From positions 1-5,498 of the forward strand of contig JARGFV010000142.1 of assembly GCA_029210545.1 (NCBI GenBank): a DNA stretch of 5,498 nt, written 5' to 3'. How positions within the stretch are numbered: position 1 is the first letter of the stretch; every line of letters begins with the position of its first letter. Below, in pieces: positions 1-3,856 of the stretch. Position numbers and translations under genes: made by a program. Under the pieces are notes generated by a model. The model had not been told where the DNA came from and did not search any database. It saw nothing but the letters and a program-made list of their open reading frames with translations. Source of the stretch: a bacterium. GTDB taxonomy: Bacteria; BMS3Abin14.

Positions 1-228
1 CAGGCCGGGTACAACTCTGAGGTTGCTGTCGAAGGCCACCAGGCCGTCGTAGACCTGCTGAACCACGTGGTAAGTGGCTATGAGTTCGTCCCTGACGGGG
101 TCGAGGCTGGCCGGGACGTAAAATAGCGGGAACCGGAACACCCCCTCCGCCGAGGCGGGGACCGCCCTGAGAACCGGAAGAATAAATAATACAGCCAGGA
201 AAGCGATGAAGACCTTTTTACCTGCCAT
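1..228 (-). CDS. ABC transporter substrate-binding protein, family 5 (oligopeptide/dipeptide type), N-terminal part
   Basis: Reading the minus strand from the ATG at 228 gives 76 uninterrupted codons that run off the left edge, so only the N-terminus is present. Residues 1-27 form a clear Sec signal peptide: MAGKK, then a hydrophobic stretch (FIAFLAVLFILPVL), then a cleavage site after A25-S26-A27. The mature part contains PASLDP (39-44), VQQVYDGLVAFD (56-67) and RVVPGL (71-76), the typical opening of SBP_bac_5 proteins (LDP, then YDGLV, then vPgL). Family members bind oligopeptides, dipeptides, nickel or other small solutes in the periplasm and hand them to an Opp/Dpp-type permease; the ligand cannot be told from this fragment. 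No strong Shine-Dalgarno is seen before the ATG. Over 90% of a usual family member (about 500-550 residues) lies outside the window. The gene lies about 210 bases downstream of a small exported-peptide gene on the same strand, separated by a hairpin and a possible promoter of its own. Confidence 0.88.
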   Translation of the reverse strand, partial: MAGKKVFIAFLAVLFILPVLRAVPASAEGVFRFPLFYVPASLDPVRDELIATYHVVQQVYDGLVAFDSNLRVVPGL

Positions 229-256
229 TGAGGAACCCCGCAGTCGTTTTGGTCCC

Positions 257-286
257 ATCTTCACCGAGCAGGCCGCTTCCTGTCAA
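257..286 (-). promoter_or_regulatory. Possible sigma-70 promoter for the substrate-binding protein gene
   Basis: On the minus strand a perfect -35 hexamer TTGACA (286-281) is followed, after an 18-base spacer, by GAAGAT (262-257), a poor -10 with three of six matches. Transcription would start near 250, giving a leader of about 20 bases before the ATG at 228. The inverted pair GTCAA/TTGAC (282-286 and 294-298) overlaps the -35 and could be an operator. The weak -10 keeps the confidence low. Confidence 0.3.
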
Positions 287-362
287 CAGGCGTTTGACCC
301 GGAGCCGTACCGACCGGGGCGGTGTTCCTCCCGGGGGGTGGTCCGGCAAGCGGCCCACACAA

Positions 363-394
363 GAGATGGGAGGCGATACAGCGCCTCCCATCTC
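363..394 (-). terminator. Strong hairpin after the 31-codon gene
   Basis: A 13-bp perfect stem, GAGATGGGAGGCG (363-375) against CGCCTCCCATCTC (382-394), closes a 6-base loop. It begins about 47 bases after the stop codon of the small minus-strand gene and lies before the substrate-binding protein gene. On the minus strand only TTGTG follows, not a proper U-run, so it may be a weak terminator or an mRNA-end stabiliser. The position fits the end of a short transcript from the sigma-54 promoter at 618-635. Confidence 0.55.
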
Positions 395-441
395 CCTACC
401 CCCAAGCCCGAAAAGATCTTCCGGGAACTGCGGTCCCCTGA

Positions 442-537
442 TCAGAACCCCCCGTCCCCACTACTCGCCAGCACGACGGTGGCCCAGGTCATGACGGTAA
501 TGGCAGCGATGGTCATGGAAAGCAGCATCTTTTTCAT
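442..537 (-). CDS. Small exported or membrane peptide, 31 residues, under a sigma-54 promoter
   Basis: The minus-strand ATG at 537 opens 31 codons ending in TGA (444-442). The product starts MKKMLLSMTIAAITVM, continues TWATVVLA and ends SSGDGGF. A charged start (two lysines), an uninterrupted hydrophobic core of about 20 residues and VVLA before a small polar tail look like a Sec signal peptide, with likely cleavage after A24 that would release the heptapeptide SSGDGGF. If uncleaved, it would be a single-pass membrane microprotein. No lipobox cysteine is present. Support for a real gene: GGAGG (549-545) lies 7 bases before the ATG, a near-consensus -24/-12 promoter lies about 80-100 bases upstream, two palindromic activator sites lie beyond that, and a 13-bp hairpin follows the stop. 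I do not recognise a family. Reading past the stop in the same frame shows no recognisable domain, so it does not look like a truncated larger gene. Confidence 0.6.
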   Translation of the reverse strand: MKKMLLSMTIAAITVMTWATVVLASSGDGGF

Positions 538-540
538 TTC

Positions 541-549
541 ATCTCCTCC
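541..549 (-). promoter_or_regulatory. Strong Shine-Dalgarno of the 31-codon gene
   Basis: The minus strand reads GGAGGAGAT from 549 to 541, then GAA, then the ATG at 537-535. GGAGG is 7 bases from the start codon, an optimal spacing. It is the best ribosome binding site in the window and is the main reason to accept so short a gene. The ATG at 543-541 inside it opens only ATG-AAA-TGA and can be ignored. Confidence 0.7.
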
Positions 550-617
550 GTAAGTGTTTTGGGAAACTGGTCAGCAATCAAAAAGCGTTACCGACAGGTT
601 TAAGATTACCACTGTTA

Positions 618-635
618 TAGCAATACCTCTGCCAA
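618..635 (-). promoter_or_regulatory. Sigma-54 (RpoN) -24/-12 promoter for the 31-codon gene
   Basis: The minus strand from 635 to 618 reads TTGGCAGAGGTATTGCTA. It matches the consensus YTGGCACG-N4-TTGCW at every position except the CG after TGGCA, which reads GA. The invariant GG (633-632) and GC (621-620) doublets are separated by exactly 10 bases as required. Transcription would begin near 608, leaving a leader of about 70 bases before the ATG at 537. The AT-rich stretch between this promoter and the palindromes (about 658-690) could help DNA looping. Confidence 0.72.
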
Positions 636-650
636 CATGGGGAATTGCGC

Positions 651-663
651 TAACGCCTTGTTT
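651..663 (-). promoter_or_regulatory. Possible IHF site between enhancer and sigma-54 promoter
   Basis: TAACGCCTTGTTT on the plus strand matches the reversed IHF consensus YAANNNNTTGATW at all defined positions but one (T for A at 661), and AT-rich DNA follows. IHF commonly bends DNA between enhancer-bound activators and sigma-54 polymerase, and this lies between the -24 element (632) and the first palindrome (702). The match is short, so chance is quite possible. Confidence 0.25.
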
Positions 664-701
664 TGTTTGGTATATTTTAAATGGTATAAACGGTGAGGGG
701 C

Positions 702-735
702 CCCCTTGTTGCACACTATAGTGTGCAACAAGGGG
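702..735. promoter_or_regulatory. Activator-binding palindrome, site 1 (extended to 34 bp)
   Basis: The core TGCACACTATAGTGTGCA (710-727) is a perfect palindrome that continues outward through TTGT/ACAA to CCCC/GGGG, so all 34 bases from 702 to 735 are symmetrical about 718.5. The centre lies about 110 bp upstream of the predicted start of transcription of the small peptide gene, the usual distance for an NtrC-type upstream activating sequence. The same core recurs at 791-808 and 2699-2716. Because the arm is 17 bp long, RNA copied from it could also form a hairpin about 100 bases beyond the stop of the regulator gene, so it may double as that gene's 3' end; no U-run follows. Confidence 0.75.
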
Positions 736-790
736 CTGCGGACGGGGTGTGAGGCCGATTAAACCTTATGTTACAAGGAGTTGGGTCGTG

Positions 791-808
791 TGCACACGAT
801 AGTGTGCA
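791..808. promoter_or_regulatory. Activator-binding palindrome, site 2
   Basis: TGCACACGATAGTGTGCA has perfect 7-base arms TGCACAC/GTGTGCA around a 4-base centre. It differs from site 1 only in the centre (GATA instead of TATA). Its centre, 799.5, is 81 bp from that of site 1, close to eight helical turns, so both dimers would face the same side of the helix. It lies about 190 bp upstream of the predicted sigma-54 start and just beyond the 3' end of the regulator gene. Confidence 0.75.
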
Positions 809-832
809 GATATGAAAGGGAGGTCTGCCGGG

Positions 833-2227
833 TCAGATCTTCCTGGGATGGAGGCTCAGGACCGCCATCTTCTTGAGGAGTGTGTTCCGGTGGATTCCGA
901 GGACCCTGGCCGCTTCCGACTGGTTCCACCCTGCACGCCTCAGCGTTGACAGGATGTACATCTTCTCGAAACGGTCCCTGGCTTCATGGAGGCCCCATGT
1001 GCCGGATCTGACGGTATCGCTGTTTTCAGTATCCGGAAAGACGATCTCGTTGGGCAGGTCCTGGACACCAATGGGGCGGCGGTTCGACGAGAAGGCCACG
1101 AGCCTTTCAAGGAGGTTCTCAAGCTCCCTTATATTACCCGGCCATCGGTAGGCTTCGAAAAGTTCCATGACCTCCGGTGTGATCTCGGCGATGTTCCGGT
1201 TCAGGCGATAGGCGATCCTGTCCAGGAAGTAGTTCACCAGGAGGGGAATGTCTCCCTTGCGATCCCTCAGGGGGGGGAGGTGGACCGGGAGCACGTTGAG
1301 CCGGTAAAAGAGGTCCTCACGGAAACGGCCGGCCTTGATAAGTTCTTTGAGGTCCTGGTTGGAGGCGGATATGACCTGTACGCTGGTGCGGATCGTCTGG
1401 GTGCCCCCGACACGGGAAAATTCGCCTTCCTGGAGAACCCGGAGCAGCTTGGCCTGGAGGTCGGGCCTGAGGGTGGATATCTCGTCAAGGAACATGATCC
1501 CCCTGTGGGCCGCTTCGAATTTGCCCATCCTCCTTTCGTGGGCCCCTGTAAAGGAGCCCTTTTCGTGCCCGAAGAACTCGCTTTCGAGAAGCTCCTGGGG
1601 GATGGCCGCGCAGTTGACAGGCACAAAGGGGCCGTCTTTTTTGGAACCCCTGGAGTGGATGGCTCTGGCGATCACCTCTTTGCCGGTCCCGCTTTCGCCG
1701 GTGATCAGGACATTGGAGTCGGTGTTGCATATCCTCTCGACGATCCGCAGGACATCTTTGATGGCCCTGGAGCGTCCAACGATGTTGGACAACCCGCCCA
1801 GCTTGACGACCTCGGACCTGAGGTACTGGATCTCCCTTCTCAGCCGCCTTTTTTCCAGCGCCTTTCTGGCGACTTCCATTATCTCCTCCGAATCGAACGG
1901 TTTGGGAATATAGTCGAAAGCGCCGTTCCTGACGGCCTGGACCCCCAACCGGGCGCTGTCGGAAGCCGAAAGCATGATGACCTCGGGAGGATCGTCCATG
2001 TCCATGATCGTGTCGAGGGTCGCCATCCCGCCGATGCCGGGCATGGTCACGTCGAGAATGATCAGGTCGGCGTTCTTCTCGCGGAGCTTCCTCAGCCCCT
2101 TTTCACCGGTTTCCGATGTGAGGACGATAAAATGCTCCTCCATGAGAGTTTCGAGAGACGCCCGCACCGATTCCTCGTCGTCAATGATCAGAACAGTGTC
2201 GGTCGGCGCCGTATTTTCATGAGTCAT
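833..2227 (-). CDS. Sigma-54-dependent response regulator, NtrC/AtoC type
   Basis: 464 residues, complete, the normal length for the family. The receiver domain (about 10-125) has the acidic pair D16-D17, the phosphoacceptor D59, S87 and K109. A linker rich in Arg, Glu and Leu (about 122-145) precedes the AAA+ domain (about 148-385), with Walker A GESGTGKE (177-184), the sigma-54 contact loop GSFTGA (224-229; Ser replaces Ala of GAFTGA), Walker B IMFLDE (244-249) and FREDLFYRLNVLP in the arginine-finger region. The C-terminus ends in a Fis-type HTH, GWNQSEAARVLGIHRNTLLK (433-452). The protein should hydrolyse ATP to open sigma-54 promoters when phosphorylated. The ATG at 2227 follows AAGGGA at a sensible distance. 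No sensor kinase is in the window. The TGCACAC-N4-GTGTGCA palindromes on both sides of the gene are its likely targets (inference from proximity, symmetry and the sigma-54 promoter nearby). A specific family name beyond NtrC/AtoC-like cannot be assigned. Confidence 0.95.
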   Translation of the reverse strand: MTHENTAPTDTVLIIDDEESVRASLETLMEEHFIVLTSETGEKGLRKLREKNADLIILDVTMPGIGGMATLDTIMDMDDPPEVIMLSASDSARLGVQAVRNGAFDYIPKPFDSEEIMEVARKALEKRRLRREIQYLRSEVVKLGGLSNIVGRSRAIKDVLRIVERICNTDSNVLITGESGTGKEVIARAIHSRGSKKDGPFVPVNCAAIPQELLESEFFGHEKGSFTGAHERRMGKFEAAHRGIMFLDEISTLRPDLQAKLLRVLQEGEFSRVGGTQTIRTSVQVISASNQDLKELIKAGRFREDLFYRLNVLPVHLPPLRDRKGDIPLLVNYFLDRIAYRLNRNIAEITPEVMELFEAYRWPGNIRELENLLERLVAFSSNRRPIGVQDLPNEIVFPDTENSDTVRSGTWGLHEARDRFEKMYILSTLRRAGWNQSEAARVLGIHRNTLLKKMAVLSLHPRKI

Positions 2228-2276
2228 TATAAGTCCCTTATTCTCCCGCGAGGTGTAAAACCCAGATCAAGGCGCA

Positions 2277-2298
2277 AAAAGTCCAGTCCTGGACTTTT
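2277..2298. repeat. Inverted repeat A
   Basis: AAAAGTCCAG (2277-2286) and CTGGACTTTT (2289-2298) are perfectly complementary around TC. As RNA the stem would be about 9 bp with a four-base loop. Its left arm is shared with the 13-base outer inverted repeat, so only one of the two pairings can form at a time. Confidence 0.7.
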
Positions 2299-2306
2299 CG
2301 CTCAAC

Positions 2307-2336
2307 GGAAAGGGAAAAGCGTCGTTTTCCCTTTCC
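2307..2336. repeat. Inverted repeat B, near-copy of inverted repeat D
   Basis: GGAAAGGGAAAA (2307-2318) pairs perfectly with TTTTCCCTTTCC (2325-2336) around the loop GCGTCG. Repeat D at 2394-2423 is the same hairpin with three changes, two of which are compensatory in the stem. The pair keeps the structure while the sequence drifts. Confidence 0.75.
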
Positions 2337-2364
2337 TTACAAATCAATGACTGCTGATAGATCA

Positions 2365-2387
2365 CCAAAGTCTGTGCGAGACTTTGG
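2365..2387. repeat. Inverted repeat C
   Basis: CCAAAGTCT (2365-2373) and AGACTTTGG (2379-2387) form a perfect 9-bp stem around GTGCG. It lies between the two copies of the B/D hairpin. Confidence 0.7.
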
Positions 2388-2393
2388 CTCTAT

Positions 2394-2423
2394 GGGAAGG
2401 GAAAAGCGTGGTTTTCCCTTCCC
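2394..2423. repeat. Inverted repeat D, near-copy of inverted repeat B
   Basis: GGGAAGGGAAAA (2394-2405) pairs perfectly with TTTTCCCTTCCC (2412-2423) around GCGTGG. Compared with B, the third base pair is G-C instead of A-T and one loop base differs. Confidence 0.75.
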
Positions 2424-2427
2424 TCAC

Positions 2428-2459
2428 GGATCGCTGACATGTTTATCGGTCATCGATCC
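2428..2459. repeat. Inverted repeat E, one mismatch
   Basis: GGATCG-C-TGAC (2428-2438) pairs with GTCA-T-CGATCC (2449-2459), ten pairs with one C/T mismatch and a 10-base loop. Its right arm, GGTCATCGAT, also resembles GGTCATTGAT at 2483-2492, a second short direct repeat. Confidence 0.55.
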
Positions 2460-2496
2460 GGGCGCCCTTCCCAGGCGCGGCGGGTCATTGATTTGG

Positions 2497-2514
2497 GCAC
2501 CCCGCGCGGGGTGC
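2497..2514. repeat. Inverted repeat F, GC-rich palindrome
   Basis: GCACCCCGCGCGGGGTGC is an 18-base perfect palindrome directly followed by inverted repeat G. It lies between the right arms of the two long-range inverted repeats. Confidence 0.7.
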
Positions 2515-2515
2515 G

Positions 2516-2542
2516 TTGATGGACTTTTTGCGAGTCCATCAA
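2516..2542. repeat. Inverted repeat G
   Basis: TTGATGGACT (2516-2525) and AGTCCATCAA (2533-2542) form a perfect 10-bp stem around TTTTGCG. The left arm and loop hold TGGACTTTTTGCG, the reverse complement of 2273-2285. From memory, similar GGACTTTTT-containing hairpins occur in other deltaproteobacterial genomes; I cannot verify this here. Confidence 0.7.
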
Positions 2543-2698
2543 CTCTGCACACCTGCAAAATCCCTGCCTTCCATGTAGAGTTGACCTGTTTCCCGTCCCG
2601 TTGGGCGGTCATTGGCGGTACGGGCGACTCTCTCCCTCCCCGACAGGCCCCGCTTCCAGTCCGGTCCAGGGAATGGACACGGCGGGGTTGCCGGGGGC

Positions 2699-2716
2699 TG
2701 CACACTATCGTGTGCA
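2699..2716. promoter_or_regulatory. Activator-binding palindrome, site 3
   Basis: TGCACACTATCGTGTGCA repeats the sites at 710-727 and 791-808, with identical arms and a one-base difference in the centre from site 1. It lies in the spacer upstream of the receiver-PilZ gene. It directly abuts a sigma-70-like -35 (2718) and is about 125 bp from the start predicted from a degenerate sigma-54 promoter at 2808-2823. It could thus act as an activator site at close range, as an enhancer, or as a repressor site. A lone half-site TGCACAC occurs at 2546-2552. Confidence 0.75.
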
Positions 2717-2717
2717 G

Positions 2718-2746
2718 TTGCCTACCCTCATGTACACCCATATAAA
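2718..2746 (+). promoter_or_regulatory. Sigma-70-like promoter next to palindrome site 3
   Basis: TTGCCT (2718-2723, four of six to TTGACA) and TATAAA (2741-2746, five of six to TATAAT) are exactly 17 bases apart on the plus strand. Transcription would start near 2753, leaving a leader of about 245 bases before the ATG at 2998. The palindrome at 2699-2716 ends one base before the -35, a position typical of an activator touching polymerase, or of a repressor. Confidence 0.42.
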
Positions 2747-2807
2747 GGAGGACGCAAGCGTCCGGCCGTAACTGTTTGTTAATAGAAGGTTTTTATTTTT
2801 GTTTTTA

Positions 2808-2823
2808 TGGCCCGGATATTGAA
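2808..2823 (+). promoter_or_regulatory. Degenerate sigma-54-like promoter for the receiver-PilZ gene
   Basis: TGGCCCGGATATTGAA fits TGGCACG-N4-TTGCW with two mismatches: C for A in the -24 element and A for C in the -12 GC. The spacing is right and palindrome site 3 is at enhancer distance. The lost C of the -12 doublet is a serious weakness, so the sigma-70-like candidate at 2718-2746 competes with it. Confidence 0.3.
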
Positions 2824-2982
2824 AGCTTATCAATAGGAAAAGGGCTGTCATGCAGGATGTCCGCGAAGCCCGCGTTCAGGAGCGCCGATGGCGGCAGAGG
2901 CGTAAAAGTCCGGCGTGGGGTGGCTCGAAGAGACTTTTTGAGAGGTGGGCAAAATCGATGGTCTGCAGTGGCAGCATCTGCA

Positions 2983-2990
2983 GGGGAGGG
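2983..2990 (+). promoter_or_regulatory. Shine-Dalgarno deciding the start of the receiver-PilZ gene
   Basis: GGGGAGGG precedes two in-frame ATGs at 2992 and 2998. GGAG is only 3 bases from the first but 9 from the second, so 2998 (protein MSTDSSLKK) is favoured. The frame is open back to a TTG at 2776, but the extra 74 residues resemble no receiver domain and overlap promoter-like sequence. Confidence 0.6.
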
Positions 2991-2997
2991 AATGGCA

Positions 2998-3750
2998 ATG
3001 TCAACCGACAGCAGCTTGAAAAAGATTCTCATCGTTGATGATGTGGAGCTGTTTATACAGTTTCAGATCTCCCTGCTGGGCAGGCGAAATTTCGACATCC
3101 ACACAGCCCGGACGGGGGCCGGGGCTCTGGAGAGGGCCCGCGCACTGAATCCGGACCTCATCCTCCTGGACATGTTCATGCCCGACATGAACGGCGACGA
3201 GGTCTGTCGAACCCTCAAGAACGATCCGCAGACATCACATATCCCTGTGGTCATTGTCAGTTCCGGGAGCCCGGAGATGTCGCGGCCAGCCACCCTGTCC
3301 GCGGGGTGCGACGGTCTGCTCTACAAGCCGGTAAGGAAAGACGTTTTGATGTCCATTGTGGAGCAGTTGCTCGGGACGAACGAGAGACAGTACCTGAGAG
3401 TTAACACCAGGCTCTCGTGCATCGTGGAAATGGCGGGGGAAAAGTACGAGGCCACCATCCACTCCCTCTGTAAAGGCGGAGCGTTCATTGCCATGGAACA
3501 TCCAACGATCGCAGGCGACATCATACAGATCCGTTTCGCTGTCCCGGGAAACGAACGGCAGGTGGTGATCCGGTCGGCCTCCGTGGCGTGGAGTCAGGAT
3601 GACAGGATCGCCGGCCCGATCGGTTGTGGAGTTCGCTTTCTGAGCGCGGACAGGGACAGCCTGGCGGCCATAAGCGGGTTCGTCAACCTTCTTCTTCACG
3701 GCGGAGGCGCCGGCAAGGAGGAATTTAGCAGGCCCGCCCTGAAATACTGA
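2998..3750 (+). CDS. Receiver domain-PilZ domain response regulator
   Basis: 250 residues from the ATG at 2998, two domains. The receiver (about 8-125) has D14-D15, phosphoacceptor D58 in ILLDMFMPDMNG, S88-S89 at the Thr/Ser switch position and K110 in YKP. A PilZ-like domain (about 129-240) follows: RQYLR (130-134) matches the RxxxR motif, and SLCKGGAFI (156-164) sits where (D/N)xSxxG is expected, so Asp/Asn is Ser and Ser is Cys. SVAWS and GCGVRFLS near the end match the last strands of the variant PilZ domain common in Myxococcus and Geobacter response regulators (TIGR02266-like, from memory). PilZ domains usually bind cyclic di-GMP to control motility, exopolysaccharide or secretion; the altered motif makes that binding uncertain. 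No DNA-binding or enzymatic output domain is present. It is divergent from the sigma-54 regulator and has the shared palindrome upstream, which suggests it belongs to the same regulon. Confidence 0.9.
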   Translation: MSTDSSLKKILIVDDVELFIQFQISLLGRRNFDIHTARTGAGALERARALNPDLILLDMFMPDMNGDEVCRTLKNDPQTSHIPVVIVSSGSPEMSRPATLSAGCDGLLYKPVRKDVLMSIVEQLLGTNERQYLRVNTRLSCIVEMAGEKYEATIHSLCKGGAFIAMEHPTIAGDIIQIRFAVPGNERQVVIRSASVAWSQDDRIAGPIGCGVRFLSADRDSLAAISGFVNLLLHGGGAGKEEFSRPALKY

Positions 3751-3755
3751 TCTCC

Positions 3756-3856
3756 AGTCACGCCGCCTGTCCTGCCTGTCCCGAGCATAGTCGAGGGGCC
3801 TGCCCTGCCTGCCTTAGTCACGCCACAGGCGTGATCGAAGGGAGCTTGTCGAAGGG
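3756..3856. repeat. Short-repeat cluster with a GTCGAAGGG-type unit
   Basis: AGTCACGCC occurs at 3756-3764 and 3816-3824. TCACGCC-ACA-GGCGTGA (3818-3834) is a 7-bp hairpin. TCGAAGGG is repeated at 3835-3842 and 3849-3856, and CCCGAGCATAGTCGAGGGG (3780-3798) is a related palindromic unit. CTGCC and CCTG runs fill the rest. From memory, CCTGAGC/TGTCGAAGGG units are scattered through intergenic DNA of many bacteria. No coding signal is seen. It starts 6 bases after the receiver-PilZ stop and could act as its 3' boundary. Confidence 0.6.

Larger units (their letters stand above)
2273..2542. repeat. Cluster of seven inverted repeats with nested long-range inverted repeats
   Basis: Within 270 bases of the divergent spacer there are seven local hairpins, each listed separately. 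Two long-range inverted pairs enclose them: CGCAAAAAGTCCA (2273-2285) with TGGACTTTTTGCG (2520-2532), 13 of 13, and CAAATCAATGAC (2340-2351) with GTCATTGATTTG (2484-2495), 12 of 12. The whole could fold as a branched structure with an outer stem, an inner stem and hairpins on the arms, although the first and last local hairpins compete with the outer stem. The genes on both sides point away, so these are not terminators of known genes. A REP/MITE-like mosaic or a structured RNA are the main possibilities. Confidence 0.75.

Noticed and set aside
206-553. Plus-strand frame of 115 codons over the left spacer
   Set aside because: It overlaps the signal peptide gene, the hairpin and the small minus-strand gene, has low-complexity Pro/Arg/Ser content and no ribosome binding site.
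986-2350. Open plus-strand frame of 454 codons antisense to the regulator
   Set aside because: It is the complement of a regulator gene with all family motifs intact, a common effect of GC-rich codon use. Its product resembles no domain and its end runs into the hairpin cluster.
2351-2366. Possible minus-strand sigma-54 promoter for the regulator (TGGTGATCTATCAGCA)
   Set aside because: GG and GC are 10 bases apart, but nearly all other consensus positions fail and it overlaps inverted repeat C.
2307-2423. Hairpins B and D as intrinsic terminators
   Set aside because: T-runs lie within the stems rather than after them, and both flanking genes point away, so no transcript from a visible gene would end here.
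2273-2542. CRISPR array or integron attC site
   Set aside because: Repeats are not regularly spaced or identical with unique spacers, and no attC core sites, cas genes or integrase are present.
2424-2741. Minus-strand frame of 105 codons in the divergent spacer
   Set aside because: It covers hairpins D-G and palindrome site 3, and its composition is rich in Arg, Gly and Pro without any recognisable pattern.
2776-2997. 74-residue N-terminal extension of the receiver-PilZ protein from a TTG
   Set aside because: The TTG has no ribosome binding site, and the extension covers a sigma-54-like element and matches nothing at the start of receiver domains. The ATG at 2998 has a well-placed GGGGAGGG.
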